64,000 nucleotides of DNA. It comes from Rhizobium tumorigenes. Lineage in GTDB: Bacteria > Pseudomonadota > Alphaproteobacteria > Rhizobiales > Rhizobiaceae. The DNA lies in assembly GCF_003240565.2 (NCBI RefSeq), contig NZ_CP117257.1, forward strand, positions 248,001-312,000, read 5' to 3'. Below are positions 45,575 to 53,462 of the stretch, in pieces. A program made the position numbers and the translations under genes. The notes beneath the pieces are model-generated. The model saw only the letters and a list, made by a program, of their open reading frames with translations. It was not told where the DNA came from and did not search any database. Each line of letters opens with the position of its first letter. Within the stretch, counting starts at the first letter, position 1.

Positions 45575-46558
45575 ATGGCAATGTTCACAACCATCTCTCC
45601 GACACCCCTCGATCAGCCGATTGTGGCATGGCTTGCCCATCAGCGTGCTCTTGGCCGCCGCTATTACCCGGAGGAAAGGGTTCTAGTGACCTTGCGTGAA
45701 TTTATCAGCCGCACCCCGGGACAGGATCTTGACCGTGCAAGCTTTGATCGATGGTGTGCCGCATTCCCTCATCTGGCAAGCAATACCTTGCGTTATCGCC
45801 AACGCGTTGTCCGCATGTTCTGCCTTTATCGGCGGCGCAAGGAGCCGGGCTGCTTTGTCCCCGATCCCTTGTACTTCGCGCGGCCCCGGCCGTACCGGCG
45901 TCCCGTTATTGTGGAGCCCGGGCAAATAGCCAGAATGCTGACCGCCGCTAACAATATGCCCGTCGCTTCTGGATCGCCGCTGCGGCCTGCGGTTTATAGG
46001 ATGGCCGTCATTCTGCTGTACACGACCGGGATGCGTCGCGGCGAATTGTTGCGCCTTACGCTGGCAGACTGTGAGCCTGAAAGTGGAGTGTTACGGGTTC
46101 GGGAGTCCAAGTTCCACAAATCAAGAATATTGCCGCTGTCGCCCGACGCACATACCGAATTGTGTAGCTACCTTCGAAAACGTCTCGCCCCGCCGTTCAG
46201 CAGGGATCCCGACACGCCACTTCTTATCAACACGGAAGGCGGTCTTCGTTCCTATACTGGCACTGGGATCAGTGGCGGAATCCATGCCCTGTTCAAGGCC
46301 GCAAATGTTGAGGATAGCGAGGGCCGACGGCCCCGCATTCACGATCTGCGTCACAGCTTTGCAGTCGGGGCGCTCATCCGTTGGTATCTGGACGGCGCCG
46401 ATGTGCAATCGAATTTGCCGAAGCTGGCTCTCTACATGGGTCACGTTAGCATCGCGTCGACGGCATGTTATCTGCACTTCCTTCCGAAGCTGAGGGCGAT
46501 CGCCAGCGACCGCTTTGAAGAGGCTTTCGGCGGTCTCGTCAGCGAGGTCGTGGCATGA
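45575..46558 (+). CDS. ritB: RIT element 1 tyrosine recombinase B
   Basis: A 327-residue tyrosine recombinase that begins five bases after ritA ends. Catalytic blocks are 'YTTGMRRGELLRLTLADCE' (Arg), 'IHDLRHSFAVGALIRWY' (His and Arg), 'LALYMGHVSIASTACYLHF' (His, Tyr). The 'RWYLDGADVQSNLPKL' insertion before the GH motif is characteristic of the middle gene of RIT elements and is also seen in the second RIT here. The stop overlaps the start of the third gene (ATGA). Confidence 0.9.
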   Translation: MAMFTTISPTPLDQPIVAWLAHQRALGRRYYPEERVLVTLREFISRTPGQDLDRASFDRWCAAFPHLASNTLRYRQRVVRMFCLYRRRKEPGCFVPDPLYFARPRPYRRPVIVEPGQIARMLTAANNMPVASGSPLRPAVYRMAVILLYTTGMRRGELLRLTLADCEPESGVLRVRESKFHKSRILPLSPDAHTELCSYLRKRLAPPFSRDPDTPLLINTEGGLRSYTGTGISGGIHALFKAANVEDSEGRRPRIHDLRHSFAVGALIRWYLDGADVQSNLPKLALYMGHVSIASTACYLHFLPKLRAIASDRFEEAFGGLVSEVVA

Positions 46559-47586
46559 AGAAGCATCAATCCACGGCATTGGGACGAAGCATGGCACGCT
46601 TCTTTCAAGAATATCTTCCCGCTCTCCGCGGCATGAGCCATCATACGATCCGGAGCTATCGCGACACGATGGTCCTGTTCCTGCGATTTGCAGCTGCAGA
46701 GACCAAGGGATCCGTCGAAAGCATCGACGTCTCCGACATCAATGCCGACAGGATCGGTAGCTTTCTCACGTCGCTTGAGGTCGAGCGTGGCAACAGCATT
46801 GCGACCCGCAATGCAAGGCTGGCGGCGATGCATACCTTTGCGCGGTTCCTGATCTCAGAGCATCCCGAACATATGGATAACCTGCAAATGGTGTTGACAC
46901 TTCCCTTCAAAAGGGGCGCGCGGGTGGCACCTGTCGAATATCTCGAAGAGCCAGAAATCAAGAGCGTCCTGGCGTGTATCGACCGCCGCACGCCTTCAGG
47001 ACGGCGGGATTACGCACTGTTCTCGCTGATGTTCAATACGGGTGCACGAGTTCAGGAAATTCTGAACCTTCGCATTTGTGACCTTCGTCTGGTATCGCCC
47101 TGCCAGGTGCGCCTGCATGGCAAAGGCAACAAGGTTCGCCTCTGCCCGATCTGGCGAAACACGGCCCAGCTTCTTCAGGAATTGATCAACACGCAGCATC
47201 CGCCCTCGGATAATCCCGCCGAGCAACGAGTCTTTCTCAACGACCGCGGCACACCGCTGACCCGGTTCGGTGTTCGATACTTGCTGCGCAAATATGTTGA
47301 TATGGCCGCGCGGGAAGAGTCCACTCTGGCCGAAAAAAGCATCCATCCCCACTCGCTGCGGCACACAACGGCCATCCACCTTCTCAAGGCGGGCGTTGAC
47401 ATTGCCACCATCAGCCAGTGGCTCGGCCACTCGGGCCTGAACGTAACGATGCGCTACGCGCGAGCCGATATCGATATGAAGCGGCAAGCGCTCGAACAGG
47501 TCTTTCCGGACGTGATGTCATCTACAAAAAATCAGACGATCATTGCTTATGATGGCGGGATGTTAGGCTGGCTGCGCCGCTTATAG
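46555..47586 (+). CDS. ritC: RIT element 1 tyrosine recombinase C
   Basis: A 343-residue XerC/D-like tyrosine recombinase. Blocks seen are 'LPALRGMSHHTIRSYRDTM' (N-terminal SAM-like domain), 'MFNTGARVQEILNLRICDL' (Arg), 'VRLHGKGNKVRLCPIW' (beta sheet with Lys), 'PHSLRHTTAIHLLKAGV' (His, Arg), 'ISQWLGHSGLNVTMRYARA' (His, Tyr). It is translationally coupled to the previous gene by ATGA. It ends only 5 bp before the right terminal inverted repeat. Confidence 0.9.
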   Translation: MKKHQSTALGRSMARFFQEYLPALRGMSHHTIRSYRDTMVLFLRFAAAETKGSVESIDVSDINADRIGSFLTSLEVERGNSIATRNARLAAMHTFARFLISEHPEHMDNLQMVLTLPFKRGARVAPVEYLEEPEIKSVLACIDRRTPSGRRDYALFSLMFNTGARVQEILNLRICDLRLVSPCQVRLHGKGNKVRLCPIWRNTAQLLQELINTQHPPSDNPAEQRVFLNDRGTPLTRFGVRYLLRKYVDMAAREESTLAEKSIHPHSLRHTTAIHLLKAGVDIATISQWLGHSGLNVTMRYARADIDMKRQALEQVFPDVMSSTKNQTIIAYDGGMLGWLRRL

Positions 47587-49372
47587 CAGCTCAGTTATGT
47601 GGAGTGGTATCGTCGGAAAGGTGCGCAGTTGCGGGCTCATGCGGTATCAACTCCACATCTCTGCGCAGTGCACATTAATCAAGAATGAGCAGGTCGGTTC
47701 TCGCCAAAGCCTTTAAAACCTTTGGATATCGGCCGTCAGCACGCGCCAAAGCCAGGGTCGCGAAGAGCCTCGGAAGCCTATGATAGGCGACAGCGAAGTC
47801 CTCGCGGCATGCCTTGTGCCCAAGAGCGCAAGACAACCAGCTCTTGCCGACGCCCGCAGGTCCGATCATCAGTATGCTATGGCGCTGCCGGATCCAGTCG
47901 CATCCGGCGAGCTTCAGGAAGAGATTGCGATCGAGGCCACGGGTGGCGCGAAAGTCGATGTTCTCAAGCTGGGCATCATGGCGGAGGTTTGCGGCCCGAG
48001 CCCTTGCCTCGAAGCGCTTCTGGCGGCGTGCGGTGGTCTCTCGCTCAAGAAGAAGCGCGAGCCACTCTCCGTGCTCGAGGTGCCTGACTTCCGGCTGCGT
48101 GTCGAGTTCTTGATAGGCGCTTGCCATGCCGGAAAGGCCGAGATCGCGCAGCATGTCGATGGTGGGATTGGTCAGCATGATGGAATGTCTCCTCAATGAA
48201 AGTAACCGGGACCGCGCAAATTGGCGTGTTCCATAACGGCGGCAGGTTCGGTGGAAGGCTTTTTGCCCTTGTAGGTGGCGATGAGTGAGGCGATGGTCTT
48301 GCTGTTCAAGCCGCCGATATCGACAGCGCGTGCTGAAACGGCCTCGGCGCGGTCATGACCGATATCGCGATAGAGGCGCAGAATCCCCAAGCATGTTCTA
48401 AAGCCCTGTTCCGGATGCGGACGGCTGGCGAGAATGGCGATGATAAGTCCTTCCGTCTGCGGCCCAATGGATGCGCCCCATCGTCGGAAGCGCTCCGGTG
48501 TCCATTCCGCATATCGGCGGTGCGAACTCGGCATATGCGCCGGGTCTGTTCCGTAGCGCGGACCACCATAGCGGCGCTGATGCACAGCGACGCGTTTGCC
48601 TCGGTGGAAGATCTCGATCATCCGTGCGGTGGCGCGGATATCGACTTGGCTCCGGATGAGGCCGTGCGGGACCGAATAGAAGTAGCTCTGGAACTCAACG
48701 TGATAATCCGTCGACACCCGCGCCAAGCGCCATTCTGCGAACTCGTAGTGCTCGGCAGGTAGACCAGCGAGTGCTGCCCGTTCGACCGTCTCAAAGAGGT
48801 TCCGACGACTGACGCCCAACCGGCGCATAACGTGATTGTTGATGCGCTCCAGCATCTGAGCAATCGCGGCATTGGCTTCAGTGAGCGAGAAGAATGTCTG
48901 TTTGCGAAGGCGGCCGAGAATACAACTCTGGGCGAACTTTACGCCATTCTCGACCTTGGCTTTGTCCTTCGGGCGTCGCGGACGTGCTGGCAGGACGCCA
49001 ACACCATAATGAGCAGCCATCACCCCGTAGCTGCGGTTGATCTCCGGATCGTAGAAGCTGGCGCGGTTGACGCCGGACTTCAGATTATCGGGCACGATCA
49101 GCCGGGGCACACCGTCGAAGAAGGTGAACATGCGGACGTGTGACCCAATCCAGTCCGGCAGGGTCTGTGTCCATGTTGCCTCGGCGTAGGTGTAGCTCGA
49201 CGCGCCGAGCACGCCGAGGAACAGTTCCGCCTCGCGGATCTCACCCGTCTTGCGATCAACGATCGGCACCTTCTTGCCGGAATAATCCACGAAGACTTTG
49301 TCGCCGGCAACGTGTTCCTGGCGCATCGTCGGTGAAAGGCACTTCTCAAAGCCACGGAACAGCTCGCAAAAA

Positions 49373-49404
49373 CGGCTAATATGTTTCGCATAACATATTA
49401 GCCG
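49373..49404. repeat. Palindrome at the left junction of RIT element 2
   Basis: CGGCTAATATGTT and AACATATTAGCCG are perfect 13-bp inverted arms with a 6-base spacer TCGCAT. Its right arm overlaps the first bases of the RIT terminal repeat. Paired arms with a 6-8 base spacer are the usual form of tyrosine-recombinase core sites, so this may be where strand exchange occurs. The other end has only a partial copy (CGGCTATATCC). Confidence 0.55.
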
Positions 49405-49526
49405 TTATGTTGCGGCCAAATTTATGTAGTGGAAGGCCTCTCTTGCTCAAGCGCCTCGGTGTCGTGGGGGGCTTGACGCAACATAACTCGATGACTGGGT
49501 AGCAAGCTTTCCAATGGAGGTTTGCT

Positions 49527-50753
49527 ATGGATCATACGACTGATGCCGGCCGCTCGGCGGCCCACTATCATGATGACGCGCCGTTTGCCGAAGAGCGGAA
49601 CCGTTATCTTCGCCACTGCGCGGAACGCGGTGCCACTCACGCTTCTCTCAAAATCAAACGCAACGAGCTGTTGTGGATTGCCCCGCGCCTCGGTCCGAAT
49701 GCTCCTTCGGAGGGCATCGACATCGAGGTCCTCCGACAGATTGCGATTGAGAGGCAACAGGCGCACGGAGCGCTCACGGCCGCCCGAAGAGTGGTCGATA
49801 TCGGACGTCCTTGGCTTCGATTTCTTGGTTGGTGGCGAGAACCGAGTACCGGATTCGAGTATCAGGGGCAACTCGAAGAGTATGTGAGATGGATGCGCGA
49901 TGAGCGCGGCTTCACACCATCGACGCTTGAGCAATGGATCCGTGTGATCGGCAGGTTCCTGCGCTGGTGCGATCAGACGAACCGGCAACTCGGAGATCTT
50001 CAGGCGGTCGACATCGACGCTTATTTTGTGTCCCAGGCAACGGGACGATGGTCCCGTGTGTCGGTCGCCACCACTGCTTCTGCTCTGCGGGTATTTCTGC
50101 GCTATGCCGGAAAGCGGGGATTATGCGCAAACAACCTGGCCGGATCGATCGATCGTCCCCGGCTTTACCGAGAGGAGTCGCTGCCGTACGCCCCGAACTG
50201 GTCAGACGTGCAGCGCATGTTGGCCGATGCCGACACCGACAAGCCGCGGGACATTCGCGATCGTGCAATCCTGCTGCTGCTTGCGGTCTATGGAATGCGG
50301 AGCGGCGAGATAGTTGCATTGCGCCTCGATCGGATCGACTGGGCCGGTGGGACCCTAGGGCTTTTCCGTCTGAAGCGCCGCCAGCCGCAGATCTATCCTC
50401 TCGTTTCGTCTGTTGCTGAGGCGCTTGCCCGCTACATCGACACGGTTCGGCCGTCGTCGTCGCACCCGGAAGTCTTCCTATGCATGCAAGCGCCCCGTCG
50501 GCCGTTGAAGGCGGGAAGCATCTATGATGTCGCGAACCGCAGATTTGTCGCGCTTGGAATCGAAGCGGCCCATCGCGGGGGGCACGCACTGCGGCATGCC
50601 TGCGCCTCTCGGCTTCTTGCCGAAGGTCTGTCGATAAAGGAGATCGGGGACCATCTGGGGCACCGCAGCGCGGCGACGACCAGTATCTACGCCAAGGTGA
50701 ACTTGGCAGCCCTTCGCGAGGTTGGTGCATTCGACTTGGGAGCGCTGCAATGA
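49527..50753 (+). CDS. ritA: RIT element 2 tyrosine recombinase A
   Basis: A 408-residue tyrosine recombinase. The N-terminal part has 'YVRWMRDERGFTPSTLEQW'. The catalytic blocks are 'LAVYGMRSGEIVALRLDRI' (Arg), 'LRHACASRLLAEGLSI' (His, Arg) and 'IGDHLGHRSAATTSIYAKV' (His, Tyr). The start is ATG 49527, with GGAGG just upstream. The stop overlaps the start of the next gene by four bases. Confidence 0.9.
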   Translation: MDHTTDAGRSAAHYHDDAPFAEERNRYLRHCAERGATHASLKIKRNELLWIAPRLGPNAPSEGIDIEVLRQIAIERQQAHGALTAARRVVDIGRPWLRFLGWWREPSTGFEYQGQLEEYVRWMRDERGFTPSTLEQWIRVIGRFLRWCDQTNRQLGDLQAVDIDAYFVSQATGRWSRVSVATTASALRVFLRYAGKRGLCANNLAGSIDRPRLYREESLPYAPNWSDVQRMLADADTDKPRDIRDRAILLLLAVYGMRSGEIVALRLDRIDWAGGTLGLFRLKRRQPQIYPLVSSVAEALARYIDTVRPSSSHPEVFLCMQAPRRPLKAGSIYDVANRRFVALGIEAAHRGGHALRHACASRLLAEGLSIKEIGDHLGHRSAATTSIYAKVNLAALREVGAFDLGALQ

Positions 50754-51694
50754 TGCTGTCCAATGTTGTCGACGCGTATCTGGCCAAGCAGCGGTCATTG
50801 GGCATGCGTTTCGAGTCCGCCGAGGTGCTGTTGCGCAGATTCTGCCGCGTGATGGGCAATCCCGAGATCAGCGAGATTACCCCGGAGGCGGTAGCCGCGT
50901 TTCTCCAAGGCAGCGGATCGCTCAGCGCCACCTGGATGCTGCGTTACAGGGTGTTGAGCGGTCTTTACCGCTTCGCCGTCAGCCGCGACTATCCGGCGTT
51001 CTCGCCACTGCCGACATCATTGCCGAAGCTGCCGCCGCAACAGACGCCGTACGTCTATTCGACGGAAGAGCTGCGCCGGCTGCTGGACGCGACCTCTATC
51101 CTGAAGCTTGGGCACAGTCCTCAGGTGCCGGCAATGTATCGCACCCTTCTCCTGCTGCTTTACGGTAGCGGTATGCGCATCGGCGAGGCGCTTCGCTTGG
51201 TCTTGCAAGACGTGGACCTGACCGAGCAGATCATCACTGTCCGCGACACGAAGTTCTTCAAAACGCGTCTCGTGCCGATCGGACCAAAGCTCAACTACGA
51301 GCTGTCTGCGCATATCGAACGCCGGCGCCTTCTCCCTTTGCCGCGTGGGGAACAATCACCGTTGTTCACTACGCGCGATGGCCGGCCGTGGCACTACGTG
51401 CGGGTTATTTCCTGGTTCCAGCATGTCCGTCGAGCCGCCGGAATCAGTTGCCCTATCGGGGAGCTTCGGCCGCCACGACTGCACGATATTCGTCACACCG
51501 CCGCCGTGCACCGGGTGGTCGCCTGGTATCGCTCCGGTCAAGACGTGCAAAGGTTGCTTCCGCAACTCGCAACCTACCTTGGCCATATCGATATACGTTC
51601 GACCCAGCGCTATTTGCACATGACGCCCGATCTCCTCGATGCAGCCAGCCAGCGCTTTGCGCAATATGCAATGGGGGCCGACCATGAAGGATGA
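50750..51694 (+). CDS. ritB: RIT element 2 tyrosine recombinase B
   Basis: A 314-residue tyrosine recombinase, coupled to ritA by ATGA. Catalytic blocks: 'YGSGMRIGEALRLVLQDVD' (Arg), 'LHDIRHTAAVHRVVAWYRS' (His, Arg), 'ATYLGHIDIRSTQRYLHM' (His, Tyr). It shares the 'WYRSGQDVQRLLPQLATYLG' type of insertion with the middle recombinase of RIT element 1 ('WYLDGADVQSNLPKLALYMG'). Its stop lies 11 bases inside the third gene. Confidence 0.9.
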   Translation: MMLSNVVDAYLAKQRSLGMRFESAEVLLRRFCRVMGNPEISEITPEAVAAFLQGSGSLSATWMLRYRVLSGLYRFAVSRDYPAFSPLPTSLPKLPPQQTPYVYSTEELRRLLDATSILKLGHSPQVPAMYRTLLLLLYGSGMRIGEALRLVLQDVDLTEQIITVRDTKFFKTRLVPIGPKLNYELSAHIERRRLLPLPRGEQSPLFTTRDGRPWHYVRVISWFQHVRRAAGISCPIGELRPPRLHDIRHTAAVHRVVAWYRSGQDVQRLLPQLATYLGHIDIRSTQRYLHMTPDLLDAASQRFAQYAMGADHEG

Positions 51695-52679
51695 GAACCT
51701 CCTTGGTCCGTGGATCCGTCGTTTCCTGTTGGAGCATCTGGTCGCCGAACGCAATCTTTCCCGCAACACCCAAGCCAGCTACCGCGACACACTTAAACTG
51801 CTGTTGCCGTTTGCGAGTGAGAAAGGAAGTTGCGCCATCGAACGTATGACAGTGGAGGAGTTGACGCCGGCAGTCGTCCGCAAATTCCTGGACCATCTAG
51901 AACGTGATCGCCGATGCAGCGAGGCAACCCGTAACCAACGGCTGGCGACCATTCATTCGCTGGCACGCTTCGTCGGCATGCGATCACCGGTTCATCTGGC
52001 GTGGTGTTCCGAGATAAGGGCAATACCATTCAAAAAGACAGCGAAGGCCGCAATCGGGTATCTCGAGAAGGCCGAGATGGATGCGCTTCTCGGTCAACCT
52101 GACAGGCGTACGCCTATCGGCGCGCGTGATCATGCTCTGTTGCTATTCCTGTACAACAGCGGTGCTCGCGCGGATGAGGCCGCAAAATTGACGATTGGCA
52201 ATCTTCAGTTGGGCACGTCTCCGTCAGTCCGCCTTCACGGCAAAGGAAACAAGACACGAATTTGCCCATTGTGGCCAGCGACGGCGATATCGCTGGCTCG
52301 ACTCATTGCCGATCGGGATAGGAGCGATGCGGTCTTTCTGGGTCGGACGAAGGAGCCTCTGACGAGGTTCGGAAATCACCGCGTCGTGACGCAATACGCT
52401 GCCACGGCGAGCAAAACCGTGCCGACATTGGCCACGAAGCGCATCAGCCCCCATACGATCCGGCACACGACAGCTGTCCATCTCCTGCGAGCAGGCGTCG
52501 ATATCAACACGATCCGCGCTTGGCTGGGCCATGTGTCGTTGGATACCACGCACATCTACGCCGAGGTGGATCTCGAGATGAAGGCCAAGGCGTTGGAAAA
52601 GGTTGATATCAGCGGCTTGAGAAGCACCCCACGGCAGCGATCCCTGCCGTCATTGATGGCATTCCTGAAAGCATTGTAG
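51684..52679 (+). CDS. ritC: RIT element 2 tyrosine recombinase C
   Basis: A 331-residue XerC/D-like tyrosine recombinase starting at ATG 51684. Blocks are 'LVAERNLSRNTQASYRDTL' (N-terminal domain), 'FLYNSGARADEAAKLTIGN' (Arg), 'VRLHGKGNKTRICPLW' (Lys strand), 'PHTIRHTTAVHLLRAGVDI' (His, Arg) and 'IRAWLGHVSLDTTHIYAEV' (His, Tyr). It is the closest of the three to the third gene of RIT element 1. It ends about 70 bp before the right terminal repeat. Confidence 0.9.
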   Translation: MKDENLLGPWIRRFLLEHLVAERNLSRNTQASYRDTLKLLLPFASEKGSCAIERMTVEELTPAVVRKFLDHLERDRRCSEATRNQRLATIHSLARFVGMRSPVHLAWCSEIRAIPFKKTAKAAIGYLEKAEMDALLGQPDRRTPIGARDHALLLFLYNSGARADEAAKLTIGNLQLGTSPSVRLHGKGNKTRICPLWPATAISLARLIADRDRSDAVFLGRTKEPLTRFGNHRVVTQYAATASKTVPTLATKRISPHTIRHTTAVHLLRAGVDINTIRAWLGHVSLDTTHIYAEVDLEMKAKALEKVDISGLRSTPRQRSLPSLMAFLKAL

Positions 52680-53127
52680 GCAACTATCTTATGTGACGGC
52701 TTGGGCCAAGGAATCACCGAAATCCTTGGCTCATTCCCTGCTGCCGCAACATAAATTTGGCCGCAACATAACGGCTATATCCATACCCATCTGGATGAAT
52801 GCTGCGGTATTCTTCCCAAAGGATAAGCAGCGTAACGCCTGGCTTCTTCAGCTCTATTGAAAGCGGGCCCCAATCGGGCTCTTGGCGCAATCGCTGGCCC
52901 TGCTTGACGCCGGGGTGGACGAAAAGCTTGGCCTCAAGGACATCGTCTGTCAGGTCGCTGGCGAGCGGCCAACTCAGCCCTGCCATCGCAGCCCGCTTCA
53001 AATTGTCCTGCACGGTGCTGCGAGCAATGCCAAGTATGACCGCGATCTCGCGGCTACTCGTCCCGCTACCCGCAAGCCGCAGCATTTATCGAATGTGTCG
53101 CACGGTCAGCTTTCTTTTTGCAGGCAT

Positions 53128-53462
53128 TAAATCCCCTCGTGGATATCGAGGGGACACATGCCAAGGTTGCTGACCCAGGGGAACTTGAGTGCCGAAAACT
53201 GGCCGGTTATTGATTGGAATGGTGGCCGGCTTCAAATCAGAGTGGCGGCTGGTCAATGATTGGAATGGCGGCCGGCTTCAGAGCGGAATCCGCAGCTTCT
53301 GTCATGGTGACGCCGGCTGAAGGGTGTCCAGGCCATTCGATCTCTCCGTATTTGTCGCAAAATACAAAGAATCTGATTGTCGCCCTTCACTCAACCCCGA
53401 GCACGCACGCCATTCTTGAACAGACACTTAGGGTTGGGGTGTTGCTGCAAACAATCCAGGAT
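53128..53462. other. IS21 right end and intergenic sequence
   Basis: This contains the terminal repeats of the IS21 element (GGCCGG...GATTGGAATGG repeated, 53200-53290). A further 160 bp without a gene separates it from the end of the zeta-toxin-like gene. Confidence 0.5.

Larger units (their letters stand above)
44218..47683 (+). mobile_element. RIT element 1 (recombinase in trio)
   Basis: A 3466-bp element bounded by 93-bp terminal inverted repeats (44218-44310 and 47591-47683) that differ at only four positions. Inside are three consecutive tyrosine recombinase genes in one direction, the defining layout of RIT elements, which move as units in many bacteria. It is inserted in the Walker B region of istB. 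All three genes appear intact, so the element may be mobile. Confidence 0.88.
43937..48196 (-). pseudogene. istB: IS21 helper ATPase IstB split by RIT element 1
   Basis: The N-terminal part (47684-48196) has 'LDTQPEVRHLEHGEWLALL', Walker A 'MIGPAGVGKSWLSCALG' and ends at 'ALARTDLLILD'. The C-terminal part (43937-44205) resumes with '[19 protein letters not shown]', '[18 protein letters not shown]' and '[16 protein letters not shown]'. RIT element 1 (44218-47683) lies exactly between them, in the Walker B region. IstB is the AAA+ regulator that selects target DNA for IstA. The first ATG could be 48196 (overlapping the istA stop) or 48178. Confidence 0.88.
49399..52777 (+). mobile_element. RIT element 2 (recombinase in trio)
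   Basis: A 3379-bp element with perfect 29-bp terminal inverted repeats (49399-49427 and 52749-52777; TAGCCGTTATGTTGCGGCC and following bases). It contains three overlapping tyrosine recombinase genes. Its proteins differ from those of RIT element 1 and the terminal repeats are unrelated, so it is a separate element. A hairpin (arms 49373-49385 and 49392-49404) sits on the left junction and may be the recombination core. Confidence 0.87.
48193..53127 (-). pseudogene. istA: IS21 transposase IstA: nonsense codon and split by RIT element 2
   Basis: The ancestral start at ATG 53127 reads 'MPAKRKLTVRHIR' then an in-frame TAA (53086-53088) where the family has Gln ('RHIRQMLRLA'). It continues with 'SSREIAVILGIARSTVQDNL' (helix-turn-helix) up to 'IHPDGYGYS' at about 52778. 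RIT element 2 follows. The frame resumes at about 49372 with 'RFCELFRGFEKCLSPTMRQE', then the catalytic core 'VFVDYSGKKVPIVDRKTGE', 'FDGVPRLIVPDNLKSGV' and 'DKAKVENGVKFAQ', ending at 48193. The gene is thus doubly inactivated. Confidence 0.88.
43815..53300 (-). mobile_element. IS21-family element interrupted by two RIT elements
   Basis: istA and istB of one IS21 element, on the minus strand, are each split by a different three-recombinase element. The outer ends carry repeated GGCCGGC...ATTCCGGCC/GGAATGGC motifs in inverted orientation (about 43800-43890 and 53200-53290), typical of the multiple terminal repeats of IS21. Without the insertions the element would be about 2.6 kb. The boundaries given are approximate. 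Confidence 0.8.
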
